64,000 nt of DNA from Methylobacter tundripaludum SV96 (GTDB lineage Bacteria; Pseudomonadota; Gammaproteobacteria; Methylococcales; Methylomonadaceae). A program made the translations under genes and the position numbers. Each line of letters opens with the position of its first letter. Position 1 is the stretch's first letter. Positions 17,361 to 27,333 of this stretch are shown here, in pieces. Below the pieces are notes generated by a model, which was not told the DNA's origin, searched no databases, and was given only the letters and a program-made list of their open reading frames with translations. The stretch is taken from positions 1,448,233 to 1,512,232 of the forward strand of contig NZ_JH109153.1 of assembly GCF_000190755.2 (NCBI RefSeq). Direction: 5' to 3'.

Positions 17361-18919
17361 AGTGATGCTCCTGTGGCGATTTCAAAATGGTAACGGCCTT
17401 TATGCAGGCTGCTGGGGCCTAACTTGATAAATTTGAGCATCAAGAACATTTCGATGATCAAAAATACCGTATATAAACCGATATAGCCTGCCAGACTTAG
17501 ATATATATCCAGTTCGGTTAGGGAGGATGTGCTTAAGAATGTCGGTAAAATCTCCGCAATCGTCCATGGCTGACGGCCGAATTCGGCTACAAACCATCCC
17601 ATTTCAGAGGCAATCCAGGGTAAAGGCATAATATAAAGACTCGAACGCAACAACCAGTTCTGCCTGCATTTACGAATCGAGCTGGCGATAACCGCAAAAA
17701 TAAATATCGCCAGCATAATAAAGCCGCAAGCCACCATGATTCGGAAGGTCCAGAATAAAGGCACGACTCTGGGTATCGAATATTGCACCGCCTGTTCTAC
17801 TTGCTGGTCGGTCGCGTCGACCACGTTCTCCGTATAGCGTTTGAGCAATAGACCGTAACCCAAATCCTGTTTGTAATGGTTAAACTCGGCACGGACAATA
17901 GGATCTTTGCTGCCGGTTCTTAACGTCTGTAACAGTGAATAGGCCTTCATGCCGTCACGAATGCGCTGGCGATTTTTTTCCAGGATCTCCGATAGTCCGG
18001 TAATCGGCTCATCGACAGAACGCGTGCCGATCAAGCCCAATACCCAGGGAATTTTTATTGCATAATGCGTTTCCATGGTTTCCTGATCGGGAATGCCGAT
18101 GACGGTAAATGCTGCGGGCGGTTCGACGGTGTGCCATTCGGCCTCGATAGCGGCCAGTTTGGCTTTTTGTACTTCGCCGTCGGTATAGCCGCTTTCATCG
18201 CCCAACACGATGACCGACAGGATCGCGGCCAGGCCAAAACCTGCGGCGATGGTATAAGAGCGTTGCGCAAAGGCTGCATCGCGACCTTTCAGCATGTAAT
18301 AAGCGCTGATGCCCAGCACGAAAACAGAGGCGGTGGTGTAACCTGCGGCAACGGTATGGACGAATTTAACCTGGGCGGCCGGGTTGAATAACAGGTCACC
18401 GAAGCTGGAGATTTCCATACGCATGGTTTCGTAATTGAACTCGGCGCCGACCGGGTTTTGCATCCAGCCGTTGGCGACCAGAATCCATAACGCGGATAAG
18501 TTGGTTCCTAACGCAACCAGCCAGGTCACCAGCAAATGTTGTCCTTTGCCCAGCTTGTCCCAGCCGAAGAAAAACAGGCCGACAAAGGTGGATTCCAGGA
18601 AAAACGCCATCAAGCCCTCAATAGCAAGCGGCGCGCCGAAAATATCGCCGACATAATGCGAGAAATACGACCAGTTCATGCCGAATTGAAATTCCATGGT
18701 CAAACCGGTGGTGACGCCCAGCGCGAAATTGATGCCGAATAATTTTCCCCAGAACTGGGTCATATCCTTGTAAATTTCTTTGCCGGTCATAACATAGGTC
18801 GATTCCATAATCGCTAGTAAAAACGACAAGCCCAATGTCAACGGAACAAACAGAAAATGGTATAGAGAAGTTGCTGCAAACTGCCAGCGCGATAAATCAA
18901 CCACGGCCTCTGAAATCAT
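17357..18919 (-). CDS. cydA: Cytochrome bd ubiquinol oxidase subunit I
   Basis: A 520-residue haem-bearing subunit that oxidises quinol and reduces oxygen to water. Visible ligands include the His in SLYHFLFVPLT near residue 21 (haem b595) and the His in KFVHTVAAGYT near 190 with the Met in FRIMVACGF (haem b558); Glu in FFLESTFVG is also present. The quinol-binding loop carries KIPWVLGLIGTRS, and the overall length is that of the long-Q-loop class, as in E. coli. AGGGGA precedes the ATG at good spacing. The gene is divergent from the sulfide:quinone oxidoreductase gene; bd oxidases resist sulfide, which makes the pairing meaningful. Confidence 0.97.
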   Translation of the reverse strand: MISEAVVDLSRWQFAATSLYHFLFVPLTLGLSFLLAIMESTYVMTGKEIYKDMTQFWGKLFGINFALGVTTGLTMEFQFGMNWSYFSHYVGDIFGAPLAIEGLMAFFLESTFVGLFFFGWDKLGKGQHLLVTWLVALGTNLSALWILVANGWMQNPVGAEFNYETMRMEISSFGDLLFNPAAQVKFVHTVAAGYTTASVFVLGISAYYMLKGRDAAFAQRSYTIAAGFGLAAILSVIVLGDESGYTDGEVQKAKLAAIEAEWHTVEPPAAFTVIGIPDQETMETHYAIKIPWVLGLIGTRSVDEPITGLSEILEKNRQRIRDGMKAYSLLQTLRTGSKDPIVRAEFNHYKQDLGYGLLLKRYTENVVDATDQQVEQAVQYSIPRVVPLFWTFRIMVACGFIMLAIFIFAVIASSIRKCRQNWLLRSSLYIMPLPWIASEMGWFVAEFGRQPWTIAEILPTFLSTSSLTELDIYLSLAGYIGLYTVFLIIEMFLMLKFIKLGPSSLHKGRYHFEIATGASL

Positions 18920-19291
18920 AAATTTCCCCTATGGGTTGCAGTTCTGTAGAGCAGAACTTGAGATGAACGGCATTGAACACAAAGTAAACCAATACAGCCT
19001 GCGATTAAAACAAATTACATTGAGAGAAACAATACAAACTTTAAGTTTGATTTACTCTAACAATTAGGCTTGGATGCCAAGAGAAAATTGTGTTACTGTT
19101 TATTAATGATCACTAATATACGAATTGACTGTTAAGTCTTTCGGTACTTTTGTCCGATCGGTTATAGGTGACGATTTTTCTTTTTCGCTACTCAGTAGAT
19201 ATACCCATTCATTTGAATGAGATTTTCAATTAACATCGGCTAGTTAAAAGACACAAGGCACGTAATAATAATTATTAATCAGGAGAACATC
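18920..19291. promoter_or_regulatory. Divergent promoter region between cydA and sqr
   Basis: A 372-bp noncoding gap must hold promoters for both cydABX (leftward) and sqr (rightward). It is AT-rich with several runs suitable for -10 elements, but I cannot assign them confidently. The clearest symmetric site is the near-palindrome at 19102-19117. AGGAG (19282-19286) is the sqr ribosome binding site. Confidence 0.5.
19102..19117. promoter_or_regulatory. Candidate operator ATTAATGATCACTAAT
   Basis: A 16-bp palindrome centred on TGATCA with one mismatched pair. It is the most symmetric sequence in the cydA-sqr gap and could bind a dimeric redox or sulfide regulator. It does not fit the FNR consensus well, and the regulator is not identifiable from sequence. 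Confidence 0.35.
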
Positions 19292-20572
19292 ATGGCTCGT
19301 ATTGTAATTTTAGGTGCAGGCATTGGCGGCGTACCAATGGCTTACGAAATGAAGGAAACAGTCGGAAAAAATCATGATGTGATCGTGATTTCCGATAGCC
19401 CGACTTTTCATTTTGTTCCGTCAAATCCCTGGGTTCCACCCAAATGGCGAACGCCTGAAGAGTTGAAGATTGAATTAGCCCCGGTTTTTAAAAAGAAAGG
19501 CATCGAATTCATTCAAAAAGCCGCCGCAAAAGTCGACCCGGTTAATAATCAAGTGCTGCTGGATGACGGCTCAGCCGTTGCTTACGACTTCCTGGTTATC
19601 GCTACAGGACCGCGTCTTGCCTTCGATGAAGTTCCCGGTTTAGGGCCTGATGGTTATACCTCATCGGTTTGTCATGTTGATCATGCTGAAGTTGCTATAA
19701 AAGATTGGGATAAATTCATGGAAGATCCCGGCCCGATTGTTATCGGTGCGGTTCAGGGAGCGTCCTGTTATGGCCCTGCGTATGAATATTTAATGATTCT
19801 TGAAGCGGAGTTACGCAAAAAGAAAATTCGCGACAAAGTGCCGATGACTTTTGTTACCGCGGAACCCTATATCGGTCATTTGGGCTTGGGCGGCGTCGGC
19901 GATACCAAAGGTATGCTGGAAAGCGCCTTACGTGACAAGACCGTCAAATGGATAACCAATGCCAAGGTCGACAAAATCGAACCCGGCATGATGTTTGTCA
20001 CTGAAGTCGATGATGAGGGCAAGGACAAGAAAAAACATGAATTGCCCTTTAAGCATTCAATGATGTTACCTGCTTTTACCGGTGTTGACGCGGTGCGCAA
20101 TGTCGGCGTCGAAGGCCTGGTTAATCCGCGCGGCTTTGTTTTGGTGGATGAGCATCAGCGTAATAAAACTTTCAAGAACGTGTATTCCGTCGGCGTTTGC
20201 ATTGCCATTCCGCCTATAGAACCGACGCCGGTACCGGTTGGCGCGCCTAAAACCGGCTATATGATCGAATCTATGGTGACCGCCACCGCGCATAATATTG
20301 CCGATGAGTTGGCCGGCAAAGAGCCGACCCACAGAGCGACGTTGAATGCGTTATGTCTGGCTGATTTTGGCGATTCGGGGGTGGCTTTTTTGGCCAAACC
20401 GCAAATTCCGCCGCGTAATGTAACCTGGTCGGCCGAAGGTAAATGGGTGCATCTGGCTAAAATCGGTTTCGAGAAATATTTCATGCGTAAAATACGAAAA
20501 GGCATCAGCGAACCTTTCTATGAACGGTTAATGCTCAAATTAATAGGTATAGTTCGGTTAAAAGGAAACTAA
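19292..20572 (+). CDS. sqr: Sulfide:quinone oxidoreductase
   Basis: A 426-residue FAD flavoprotein at the inner membrane that oxidises sulfide to polysulfide or sulfur and reduces quinone. The FAD-binding motif [12 protein letters not shown] lies at residues 8-19. Three cysteines occupy the catalytic positions of the family: C127 (SSVCHVDH), C159 (GASCYGPA) and C355 ([11 protein letters not shown]). The C-terminal amphipathic region fits membrane attachment. AGGAG precedes ATG 19292. A small DUF2892 membrane protein follows after one base, and the cytochrome bd operon is divergent, so the enzyme probably delivers electrons to bd oxidase in sulfide detoxification. Confidence 0.94.
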   Translation: MARIVILGAGIGGVPMAYEMKETVGKNHDVIVISDSPTFHFVPSNPWVPPKWRTPEELKIELAPVFKKKGIEFIQKAAAKVDPVNNQVLLDDGSAVAYDFLVIATGPRLAFDEVPGLGPDGYTSSVCHVDHAEVAIKDWDKFMEDPGPIVIGAVQGASCYGPAYEYLMILEAELRKKKIRDKVPMTFVTAEPYIGHLGLGGVGDTKGMLESALRDKTVKWITNAKVDKIEPGMMFVTEVDDEGKDKKKHELPFKHSMMLPAFTGVDAVRNVGVEGLVNPRGFVLVDEHQRNKTFKNVYSVGVCIAIPPIEPTPVPVGAPKTGYMIESMVTATAHNIADELAGKEPTHRATLNALCLADFGDSGVAFLAKPQIPPRNVTWSAEGKWVHLAKIGFEKYFMRKIRKGISEPFYERLMLKLIGIVRLKGN

Positions 20573-20573
20573 T

Positions 20574-20774
20574 ATGACTATTGATCGCGTAGTTTTTGCC
20601 GTTGCAGGCAGTTTTATTTTGATTAGCCTGTTATTGGCGCATTATCATTCTGAATTGTGGCTATGGTTTACCGCTTTTGTCGGCGCAAATTTGCTGCAAT
20701 CGGCATTTACGGGGTTTTGTCCGATGGCAATCATACTTAAAAAATTGGGCTTTAAGCCGGGTAGCGCATTTTGA
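20574..20774 (+). CDS. DUF2892 small inner-membrane protein
   Basis: A 66-residue protein with two hydrophobic helices, opening [12 protein letters not shown] and with the [14 protein letters not shown] signature of DUF2892. Such proteins and domains often accompany rhodanese, YeeE/YedE or sulfide-oxidising genes; the CP motif may handle persulfide. It starts one base after the sqr stop, so it is translated from the same mRNA. Confidence 0.88.
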   Translation: MTIDRVVFAVAGSFILISLLLAHYHSELWLWFTAFVGANLLQSAFTGFCPMAIILKKLGFKPGSAF

Positions 20775-20794
20775 TTGTGTAGAGTTATGTTTTT

Positions 20795-21095
20795 TACCAC
20801 GAAGACACGAAGAGTGCGGTATTCCCAAGCTCAAGCTTGGGAATACCGCCAGGTAGCTTTAGCTTCCCGAAACCACAAGCCGGGCGGGGCATGTTGCCCC
20901 GTCCGAAACGTTTGATGTTGGTTAAGTGTGTGCATAGCTCAGAAACGTTAGGGGCGGGGTTACAAACCCCGTCCCGCTTGCAGTACAGTTTTATATAAGT
21001 TTTCGACGAAAACGCTGTTATATTTTTCACCACGAAGGCACGAAGACCACGAAGAAAAACATAACCCTTCGTGGACTTCGTGCCTTCGTGGTGAA
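20795..21095. repeat. Repeat cluster upstream of the tolC-like gene
   Basis: Holds an ACCACGAAGACACGAAGA copy (about 20797-20814), an AGCTTGGGAA-type palindrome (20823-20845), a GGGGCGGGG-type inverted pair (GGGCGGGGCATGTTGCCCCG at 20883-20902 and GGGGCGGGGTTACAAACCCC at 20951-20970), and a strong hairpin at 21026-21095 whose 20-bp arms TTCACCACGAAGGCACGAAG and its complement are perfect. No gene is visible between 20775 and 21132. Confidence 0.8.
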
Positions 21096-21132
21096 TCAAA
21101 AATGCCAATTTCTTAACAGGTACGTGAAGATT

Positions 21133-22530
21133 ATGCTTAAAACAATAAAAAACAAATTGGCATTAACTCTATTACCGATGCTCATGTTATCGACCTTGTC
21201 AGCCTTAGCGGATCAAGGTCTCAAAAATCCTGCTGATAAAGCCGCACCGGAGAAATCAACCAGCCAATCCTTTACACTGGATCAGGCCATTGATTACTCG
21301 TTATCCAATAATCCCGACCTGCAAATCGCCTCGGAACGCATCAGCCAAGCCGAGGCCCAATTAGGCGTAGCGCTGTCCGCATTTTATCCGCAAGTAACCG
21401 CCAAGGTTGGTTACGATCATTCGAACAATCCCGCGCAAGTCTTTTCGATGATTGTGTCGCAAAGGGATTTTAATTCCAATTCGATCAATAACATTAACAC
21501 TCCCGGTTATCGGCAAAACTTTCGTCCCGAAATCATAGGCAAACTGTCCCTGTTTCGTGGCGGCCAGGATTATCAAAACAGTAAAGCGGCGGAGCTGGGT
21601 ATCGACGCGGCGGAGTTTGAACGCTCAACCGTGCGCAATGCCTTGATTGAAGCCGTAACCGCTTCATATTATGCCTATTTGGCCGCGCAGGAAGCGCAAA
21701 AAGTCGCTCAGGATTCTATTGCCGCGATTACCAGCGAGCTAAAGCAATCAAAACTGAGGTATGAGGCGGGAACCGTGCTTAAATCCGACGTTTTATCGCT
21801 GGAAGTGAAACTGGCTGAAGCGCAGGAAGCCGAAATCAGGGCCGCCAACGGCATCGAGCTAGCCAAAACCGGCATCGCTACCTTGCTCGGCCTATCGACG
21901 GATCACGCATTTACTGTTGCGTCCGCCTCTTCGAAATTACCTGAACCCAAGATGACGGCATCGTTTAACAACTTGCTCGAACTTGCGATGACGCAACGCC
22001 CGGAAGTTAAAGCGGCCGCCACTCAGGTAGAAATAGCGCAAGCCAAGTTAAAAAGCGAGCAGGGCGCTTATTTGCCCAAAGCCGATGCTTATGTGAGTTA
22101 CGGCCAAAACAGCCAGTCTCCCGGTTTTTCCAGCAGCAAAGATAATGTCACCGCCGGAGTCAGCGTCGAAATGGATTTGTTTTCCGGGTTAGAAACCAAA
22201 AACCGCGTCAGTGCTGCGGAGCGAAAAGCTGCCGAAGCCCGTGAAACGGAACGAAAAACCAAGCTGGTTATCGAACAGGAAGTGAAAGTTGCTTCCCTGA
22301 AGTTGGAAGAAGCCCAGGCTCGTATGCGCGTCACCGAAGCCTCGGTGGCCGCTGCCGACGAAGCATTGAGGCTGGTTAATGAACAACGACGCGCGGAAAC
22401 AGTGACGGTCACTCGTTATATCGAAGCGGAAGTAGCCAGGAATAAAGCCCACTCCAACACGATTGCAGCGCATTATGATGCCTTGAGTGCCGAAGCGGCA
22501 TTGAAAAAAGCGGTCGGCGATTGGAAGTAA
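21133..22530 (+). CDS. TolC-family outer membrane efflux channel
   Basis: A 465-residue outer-membrane factor with a signal peptide (MLKTIKNKLALTLLPMLML, cleaved near ALADQ). The typical paired OEP repeats begin with FTLDQAIDYSLSNNPDLQIA and, in the second half, FNNLLELAMTQRPEVKAA; both contain the long coiled-coil helices that form the periplasmic barrel. ATG 21133 is preferred because it opens the signal peptide; the open frame back to GTG 21088 only reads repeat DNA. It is the first gene of a tripartite efflux set with the adaptor and RND pump downstream, although a 470-bp repeat-filled gap separates it from the adaptor. Confidence 0.9.
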   Translation: MLKTIKNKLALTLLPMLMLSTLSALADQGLKNPADKAAPEKSTSQSFTLDQAIDYSLSNNPDLQIASERISQAEAQLGVALSAFYPQVTAKVGYDHSNNPAQVFSMIVSQRDFNSNSINNINTPGYRQNFRPEIIGKLSLFRGGQDYQNSKAAELGIDAAEFERSTVRNALIEAVTASYYAYLAAQEAQKVAQDSIAAITSELKQSKLRYEAGTVLKSDVLSLEVKLAEAQEAEIRAANGIELAKTGIATLLGLSTDHAFTVASASSKLPEPKMTASFNNLLELAMTQRPEVKAAATQVEIAQAKLKSEQGAYLPKADAYVSYGQNSQSPGFSSSKDNVTAGVSVEMDLFSGLETKNRVSAAERKAAEARETERKTKLVIEQEVKVASLKLEEAQARMRVTEASVAAADEALRLVNEQRRAETVTVTRYIEAEVARNKAHSNTIAAHYDALSAEAALKKAVGDWK

Positions 22531-22544
22531 AACCTAAACAGCGA

Positions 22545-22975
22545 TTTGTCCACGAAAGACACGAAAAGCACGAAAAAATAATAAATGAATAATTTCTACG
22601 CTCCAGCGCTCATCACTGTACACAAGTATTTAAAAAACACGTCATCCCGGCAGGGATTGCCGGGATCCACGACTGCATGGATGCAGGAGGTAGAGCACCA
22701 ACAGTAGGCGCTTTAGGCGACGCAGGAGCAGTTGCCGAGAAGCCATGGATGGCGATACTGGAACAGACACAAGTGTCACTAGGGATTGCTCTGTAAAATC
22801 AAGCGTTCACATCCCTGTGCTCTGGATTCGCTACGCGCTCTAACGGGTCCGGCAATCCCTGCCGGAATGACGGTGTACCACAGACAGTTGTGTATAAAGA
22901 TGAGTGCGCTACGTGGGAACGATAAGAATGTTTATTTAGTATTTTTTCGTGCTTTTCGTGTCTTTCGTGGACAAA
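22545..22975. mobile_element. 431-bp region bounded by perfect 36-bp inverted repeats
   Basis: The arms 22545-22580 and 22940-22975 are exact reverse complements, built on the CCACGAAAGACACGAAAAGC motif. Inside are two opposed CGTCATCCCGGCAGGG-type repeats (22640-22669 and 22851-22872) and an expanded guest repeat (22671-22739). No open frame of substance is present. Bounded ends and lack of coding content resemble a MITE, but no target duplication is evident. It fills the tolC-adaptor gap. Confidence 0.65.
22671..22739 (+). repeat. Guest repeat, expanded copy
   Basis: Begins GACTGCATGGATGCAGG and ends GCAGGAGCAGTTGCCGAG like the other copies, but has about 22 extra bases in the middle. It interrupts a GGATCCA...AAGCCATGGATGGC repeat seen uninterrupted, in inverse orientation, near 61927-61976. 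Confidence 0.8.
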
Positions 22976-23001
22976 TATTTTTTTAAGACAAAGGAAATCT
23001 T

Positions 23002-24087
23002 ATGTCTCAAACCGAACCCAAAAATATCAACAAAATCGTCACTATTGCCGTCGCCGTTTTAGCCCTGATTTTGCTGCTGCTTTATATGCAAGGCAGCTTT
23101 GTTAGCAAAGTGTCGCCAGGAAATAGCCCATTGCCCGGTGATGCAAACGCGCAGAAAAACGATACGGCTATTGTCGAAAAAAAGCAGATTGACGATATTC
23201 TTGCCTGGCCCGGCACGGTAAAGTCGAGAACCGTAGCCAATATCGCCCCCAAAATGACGGCCCGGATTATCGAGATCAAGGTCCATGCCGGCGACAAAGT
23301 CAAAAAAGGCGATCTAATCGCCCGCCTGGATGAACGGGATGTTAAGGCCCAGGAAAATGCAGCTCTAGCCGCACTCGTCGGAGCCAATGCCCAAGCCAAT
23401 CGCGCCAAAGCAGACGAACAGCGCACCCGCAGCCTGTACAGCAAAGAAGCGGCGACCCGAGAAAATTTTGACGCCGTAGTCGCCAGTGCCAAAGAGGCGC
23501 AAGCCGGTGCAAATCAGGCGGCAAGCGCTGTAACGGAAATCCGCTCCCATCTGGCCGATACGCTGTTGCTCGCTCCATTTGACGGCGTTGTTGTGAAACG
23601 CCATCAAGAACCTGGCGACATGGGCCTGCCCGGCGTACCCGTGGTGACCTTGCAAACGCCGCAAGGCTTAAGGCTTGAGGCCGACGTGCCAAGCACTTGC
23701 GCCGGGCGTTACAGCATCGGCATGAACGTCAATGTGCGCATTGATACGCTGGGCCTAACCACCAGCGCGCAAATTGACGAGATCAGTCCCGAAGTCGACT
23801 CGCAAACCCGCACCCAGCTGATTAAAATCGCACTGCCTGCTATCGAAGGCCTACAACCGGGATATTTCGGCTGGCTGGAACAAGCCTGCGGCCAACATGA
23901 AGCCTTATTGATTCCTGTCAGTGCAGTGGAACATATCGGCCAGCTGGAAGTCGTTAAGGTCTGGTCCGAAGGCCGTGAGCTCATGCGCCATATCAGAACC
24001 GGTAAAACTTTCGGCGAGCAAATCGAAGTCATTTCCGGCTTGCATGCCGGTGAAACCGTCATAACCCATCCTCAGCAGGCGCAATAA
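23002..24087 (+). CDS. RND efflux periplasmic adaptor
   Basis: A 361-residue membrane fusion protein of the HlyD/AcrA class. One N-terminal helix (about residues 13-31) anchors it. A split biotinyl-lipoyl domain follows (GDKVKKGDLIARLDERD and later DTLLLAPFDGVVVKRHQEPGD split by an Ala-rich coiled-coil hairpin), and then the beta-barrel domain. It links the inner-membrane pump to the outer-membrane channel. AAGGAAA precedes the ATG, and the stop codon's last base is the first base of the pump gene, so the two are coupled. Confidence 0.92.
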   Translation: MSQTEPKNINKIVTIAVAVLALILLLLYMQGSFVSKVSPGNSPLPGDANAQKNDTAIVEKKQIDDILAWPGTVKSRTVANIAPKMTARIIEIKVHAGDKVKKGDLIARLDERDVKAQENAALAALVGANAQANRAKADEQRTRSLYSKEAATRENFDAVVASAKEAQAGANQAASAVTEIRSHLADTLLLAPFDGVVVKRHQEPGDMGLPGVPVVTLQTPQGLRLEADVPSTCAGRYSIGMNVNVRIDTLGLTTSAQIDEISPEVDSQTRTQLIKIALPAIEGLQPGYFGWLEQACGQHEALLIPVSAVEHIGQLEVVKVWSEGRELMRHIRTGKTFGEQIEVISGLHAGETVITHPQQAQ

Positions 24088-27000
24088 TGGACGACCTGCA
24101 AAACCAAAATCCCAAGCGTGGATTGACGACCAAGATTGTCGAAATTTTCACCACGTCGCAGCTGTCCATACTGTTCCTGATCATCTCGCTGCTGGCGGGA
24201 GCGGCGGCGTTGATCCTGACGCCGCGGGAAGAAGACCCGCAGATTGTCGTGCCGGTTATGGATGTGCTGGTCGAATTTCCGGGTGCTTCCAGCGAAGAAG
24301 TCGAAAAATTGGTGTCCACGCCGTTGGAGGTTCTGCTTAAACAAGTTGAAGGCGTGGAATATGTTTATTCCGTGTCTAAACCCGGCGCGGCTTTGGTTAC
24401 CGTGCGTTATTTTGTCGGACAGTCTTTTGAAGACAGCTTGGTCAAGACCTGGGATAGGCTGATGTCCAACCAGAACCTGATTCCTCCAGGCGTCACCCAC
24501 TGGAAAGTGTCGCCGGTCGAAATCGATAACGTGCCGATCGTTCTGCTGACGCTTTCCGCGCAGAATGATAATTACGACTCGATGGCCTTGCGTCGTATCG
24601 CCGATGAGCTGATCATTTCCTTGAGAAGCGTCGGCGATGTAGGCAAAAGTTGGGTTGTCGGCGGCGAACAGCGGCGGGTATCGATTTATGCCAATCCTGC
24701 CGCACTGGTGGCGCATGGCGTTACGTTGCTTGAGATTACCCAAGCGCTGGCTAATGCTAACGTTAACCTGCAAGTCGGCAACATCGAACGCGGCAACCGT
24801 GAAATTCTGTTGGAAGCGGGGCCTCATTTTGAGTCATCGGACGAAGTCGGCGCGACCGTCATTAAGAGCGTTGCAGGCCGCCCGGTTTACCTGCGCGATG
24901 TGGCGCGCATTGAAGACGGCCCGGCCGATGTCGATCACTACACCCGCATCGGTTTTGGCCCTGCGGTTGACGGGATGCCGACGATAGGCCACGCCACCGG
25001 CAACAAGCCGCAAGTCGGGCAAGAGCGTCAGATGGTCACCATTGCCGTTGCCAAGCGTAAGGGCAGCAATGCGGTCAACGTCGCCGAAGCCGTGATCGCC
25101 ACGGCGGAAAAACTGCACGGCACGTTGATCCCGGAAGATATTTTGCTGAGCATTAGCCGCGATTACGGCGAAACGGCCAACCACAAGGTCAACGAACTGG
25201 TTAAGCATTTGAGTTTCGCTATCGTAATTATTGTGGTATTGCTGGCCTTCTCGTTGGGACTGAAAGAGTCGTTCATCGTTTCGATCGCCGTGCCGATGAC
25301 CTTGGCGCTGACCTTGTTGCTGGATTATATCTCCGGTTACACGATCAACCGCGTCACCTTGTTTGCGTTGATCCTGTCGCTTGGCCTGCTGGTCGACGAC
25401 CCGATCGTCGATGTCGAAAACATCCACCGCCACTATAAGTTACGCAAAGAATCGCCGCTACAAGCGCTGTTGACGGCGGTCGATGAAGTCAGGCCGCCGA
25501 CCATTCTGGCGACTTTTACCGTGATCGTGTCATTCCTGCCAATGTTTTTCATCACCGGCATGATGGGGCCGTATATGGCGCCGATGGCGTTTAACGTGCC
25601 GATAGCGATGATTGTTTCGTTGATCGTCGCTTTTACCGTGACGCCGTGGGCGAGTTTCAAACTGCTGCAAAGCGAATATCACAAGCATAGCGATGAAGCG
25701 CCGTTGGAGCTCAAGCAAACCTTCATCTACCGGACTTATCGCGCAGCACTCGGCCCACTGCTGGAGACCTCAAAACGCGCAAAGTTGTTCTTGCTGATTG
25801 TGCTGATAGCCTTTATCGGCTCAACGCTGCTGGCCATCACCCGCGCCGTTCCGCTCAAGTTATTGCCGTTCGACAATAAAAACGAGCTGCAAATCATGAT
25901 CGATATGCCGCGCGGCTCGACGCTTGAGCAAACCGACGAAGTCGCGCGCGCCCTCGGCAGCTATCTTGCCACCGTCAACGAAGTCACCGATTATCAAACC
26001 TACACCGGCCTTGCCGCGCCGATGGACTTTAACGGCATGGTTCGCCATTATTACTTACGCAGCGGCGGTTATGTCGGCGAAGTCAGGATCAATTTATTAG
26101 CTAAAGACCGGCGGGAGCAGCAATCGCACGAAATCGCCTTACGCATTCGCCCTGAAATAGAACGGCTCGGTAAACAATACGGCGCAAACCTTAAAATCAC
26201 GGAAATCCCACCGGGGCCGCCGGTGCTTTCCGATCTGGTCGCCGAAGTCTACGGTCCGCCTGAAGCCAGTATTGACAGCTTGGTCGCCGTATCCAAGCGC
26301 GTCAGGGCCGATATGGAAAAAACCGAAGGCGTAGTCGATGTCGATGATTATTCCGAAGCGCAACATGACAAAGTCCATTTTCACTTGAACCGGGAGAAAG
26401 CGGCATTGTCCGGCGTCAGCGTTGCGCAAGTTGCCGAAACGCTGCGCATCGCTGCCGCAGGCCAGGCTGTCGGTATCGTTCATGTAGACAGCGAGCGCCA
26501 GCCGCTTGAAATCACCTTGCAACTACCTCGCGCGCTCCGCTCGTCTGTTGCCGATTTATTGGCATTGCGGGTTAAAACCGGGCAGGGCGATCTGATCCCG
26601 TTAAGCGAAATAGGCAGCGCCAATATCGAAAGCGAAGACCAGCCTATTTTCCACAAGAACCTGCAACGGGTGAATTACGTGATTGCCGGAATGGCCGGAC
26701 GCAGCCCGGTGGAAGCGGTTTTCGATTTGAATGACGTGCTGGATGAACGCCCGTTGCCGGAAGGTTATACCGCCGAACTGGCAGGTGAGGGTGAATGGAA
26801 AATCACCGTCGATGTGTTTCGTGATCTTGGCTTGGCCTTTGCGGCCGCGCTGGTGATGATCTATATCTTGCTGGTCGGGCAAACCGGATCGTTGAGTGTG
26901 CCGCTGGTGATGATGATAGCGATCCCGCTGACCGTGATCGGCATCATGCCGGGCTTCTGGGTACTTAATCTATTTGCCGCGCCTATCGCAGGTTATCCCA

Positions 27001-27332
27001 ACCCGATTTATTTCACCGCCACCGCGATGATCGGCATGATTGCGTTGGCCGGTATCGTGGTGCGCAACTCGATTATCCTGATCGATTTTATCGAGCGCAT
27101 TCGCGCCCGCGGCGATGTGACGCTGGCAGAAGCCCTGATTGAAGCCGGTGCGATACGCTTGCGGCCGATATTTCTGACTGCCGGTGCGGCCATGTTCGGT
27201 GCGTTTGTGATTATTTTCGATCCGATCTTTTCAGGGCTGGCATGGAGCTTTATCTTTGGAATTTTTGCCTCGACCTTGTTTTCGCTGCTGGTGATTCCGG
27301 TGGTTTATTTTTTGATTAATAAAGAAGCGTGA
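24087..27332 (+). CDS. RND family efflux pump
   Basis: A 1081-residue proton-driven inner-membrane exporter. Layout is standard: TM1 near residues 27-47, a periplasmic porter loop, TM2-6, a second large periplasmic loop and TM8-12. The proton-relay acidic pair is in LGLLVDDPIVDVENIHRH of TM4. The sequence resembles the hydrophobic/amphiphilic-efflux branch of TriC or multidrug type more than the heavy-metal branch, but the substrate cannot be read from sequence. It is the third member of the tolC-adaptor-pump set and ends in a repeat-rich gap with no clear terminator. Confidence 0.92.
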   Translation: MDDLQNQNPKRGLTTKIVEIFTTSQLSILFLIISLLAGAAALILTPREEDPQIVVPVMDVLVEFPGASSEEVEKLVSTPLEVLLKQVEGVEYVYSVSKPGAALVTVRYFVGQSFEDSLVKTWDRLMSNQNLIPPGVTHWKVSPVEIDNVPIVLLTLSAQNDNYDSMALRRIADELIISLRSVGDVGKSWVVGGEQRRVSIYANPAALVAHGVTLLEITQALANANVNLQVGNIERGNREILLEAGPHFESSDEVGATVIKSVAGRPVYLRDVARIEDGPADVDHYTRIGFGPAVDGMPTIGHATGNKPQVGQERQMVTIAVAKRKGSNAVNVAEAVIATAEKLHGTLIPEDILLSISRDYGETANHKVNELVKHLSFAIVIIVVLLAFSLGLKESFIVSIAVPMTLALTLLLDYISGYTINRVTLFALILSLGLLVDDPIVDVENIHRHYKLRKESPLQALLTAVDEVRPPTILATFTVIVSFLPMFFITGMMGPYMAPMAFNVPIAMIVSLIVAFTVTPWASFKLLQSEYHKHSDEAPLELKQTFIYRTYRAALGPLLETSKRAKLFLLIVLIAFIGSTLLAITRAVPLKLLPFDNKNELQIMIDMPRGSTLEQTDEVARALGSYLATVNEVTDYQTYTGLAAPMDFNGMVRHYYLRSGGYVGEVRINLLAKDRREQQSHEIALRIRPEIERLGKQYGANLKITEIPPGPPVLSDLVAEVYGPPEASIDSLVAVSKRVRADMEKTEGVVDVDDYSEAQHDKVHFHLNREKAALSGVSVAQVAETLRIAAAGQAVGIVHVDSERQPLEITLQLPRALRSSVADLLALRVKTGQGDLIPLSEIGSANIESEDQPIFHKNLQRVNYVIAGMAGRSPVEAVFDLNDVLDERPLPEGYTAELAGEGEWKITVDVFRDLGLAFAAALVMIYILLVGQTGSLSVPLVMMIAIPLTVIGIMPGFWVLNLFAAPIAGYPNPIYFTATAMIGMIALAGIVVRNSIILIDFIERIRARGDVTLAEALIEAGAIRLRPIFLTAGAAMFGAFVIIFDPIFSGLAWSFIFGIFASTLFSLLVIPVVYFLINKEA

Positions 27333-27333
27333 T

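Noticed and set aside
21088..21132. Longer GTG start for the TolC-like protein
   Set aside because: It would put repeat-encoded residues ahead of a good signal peptide.
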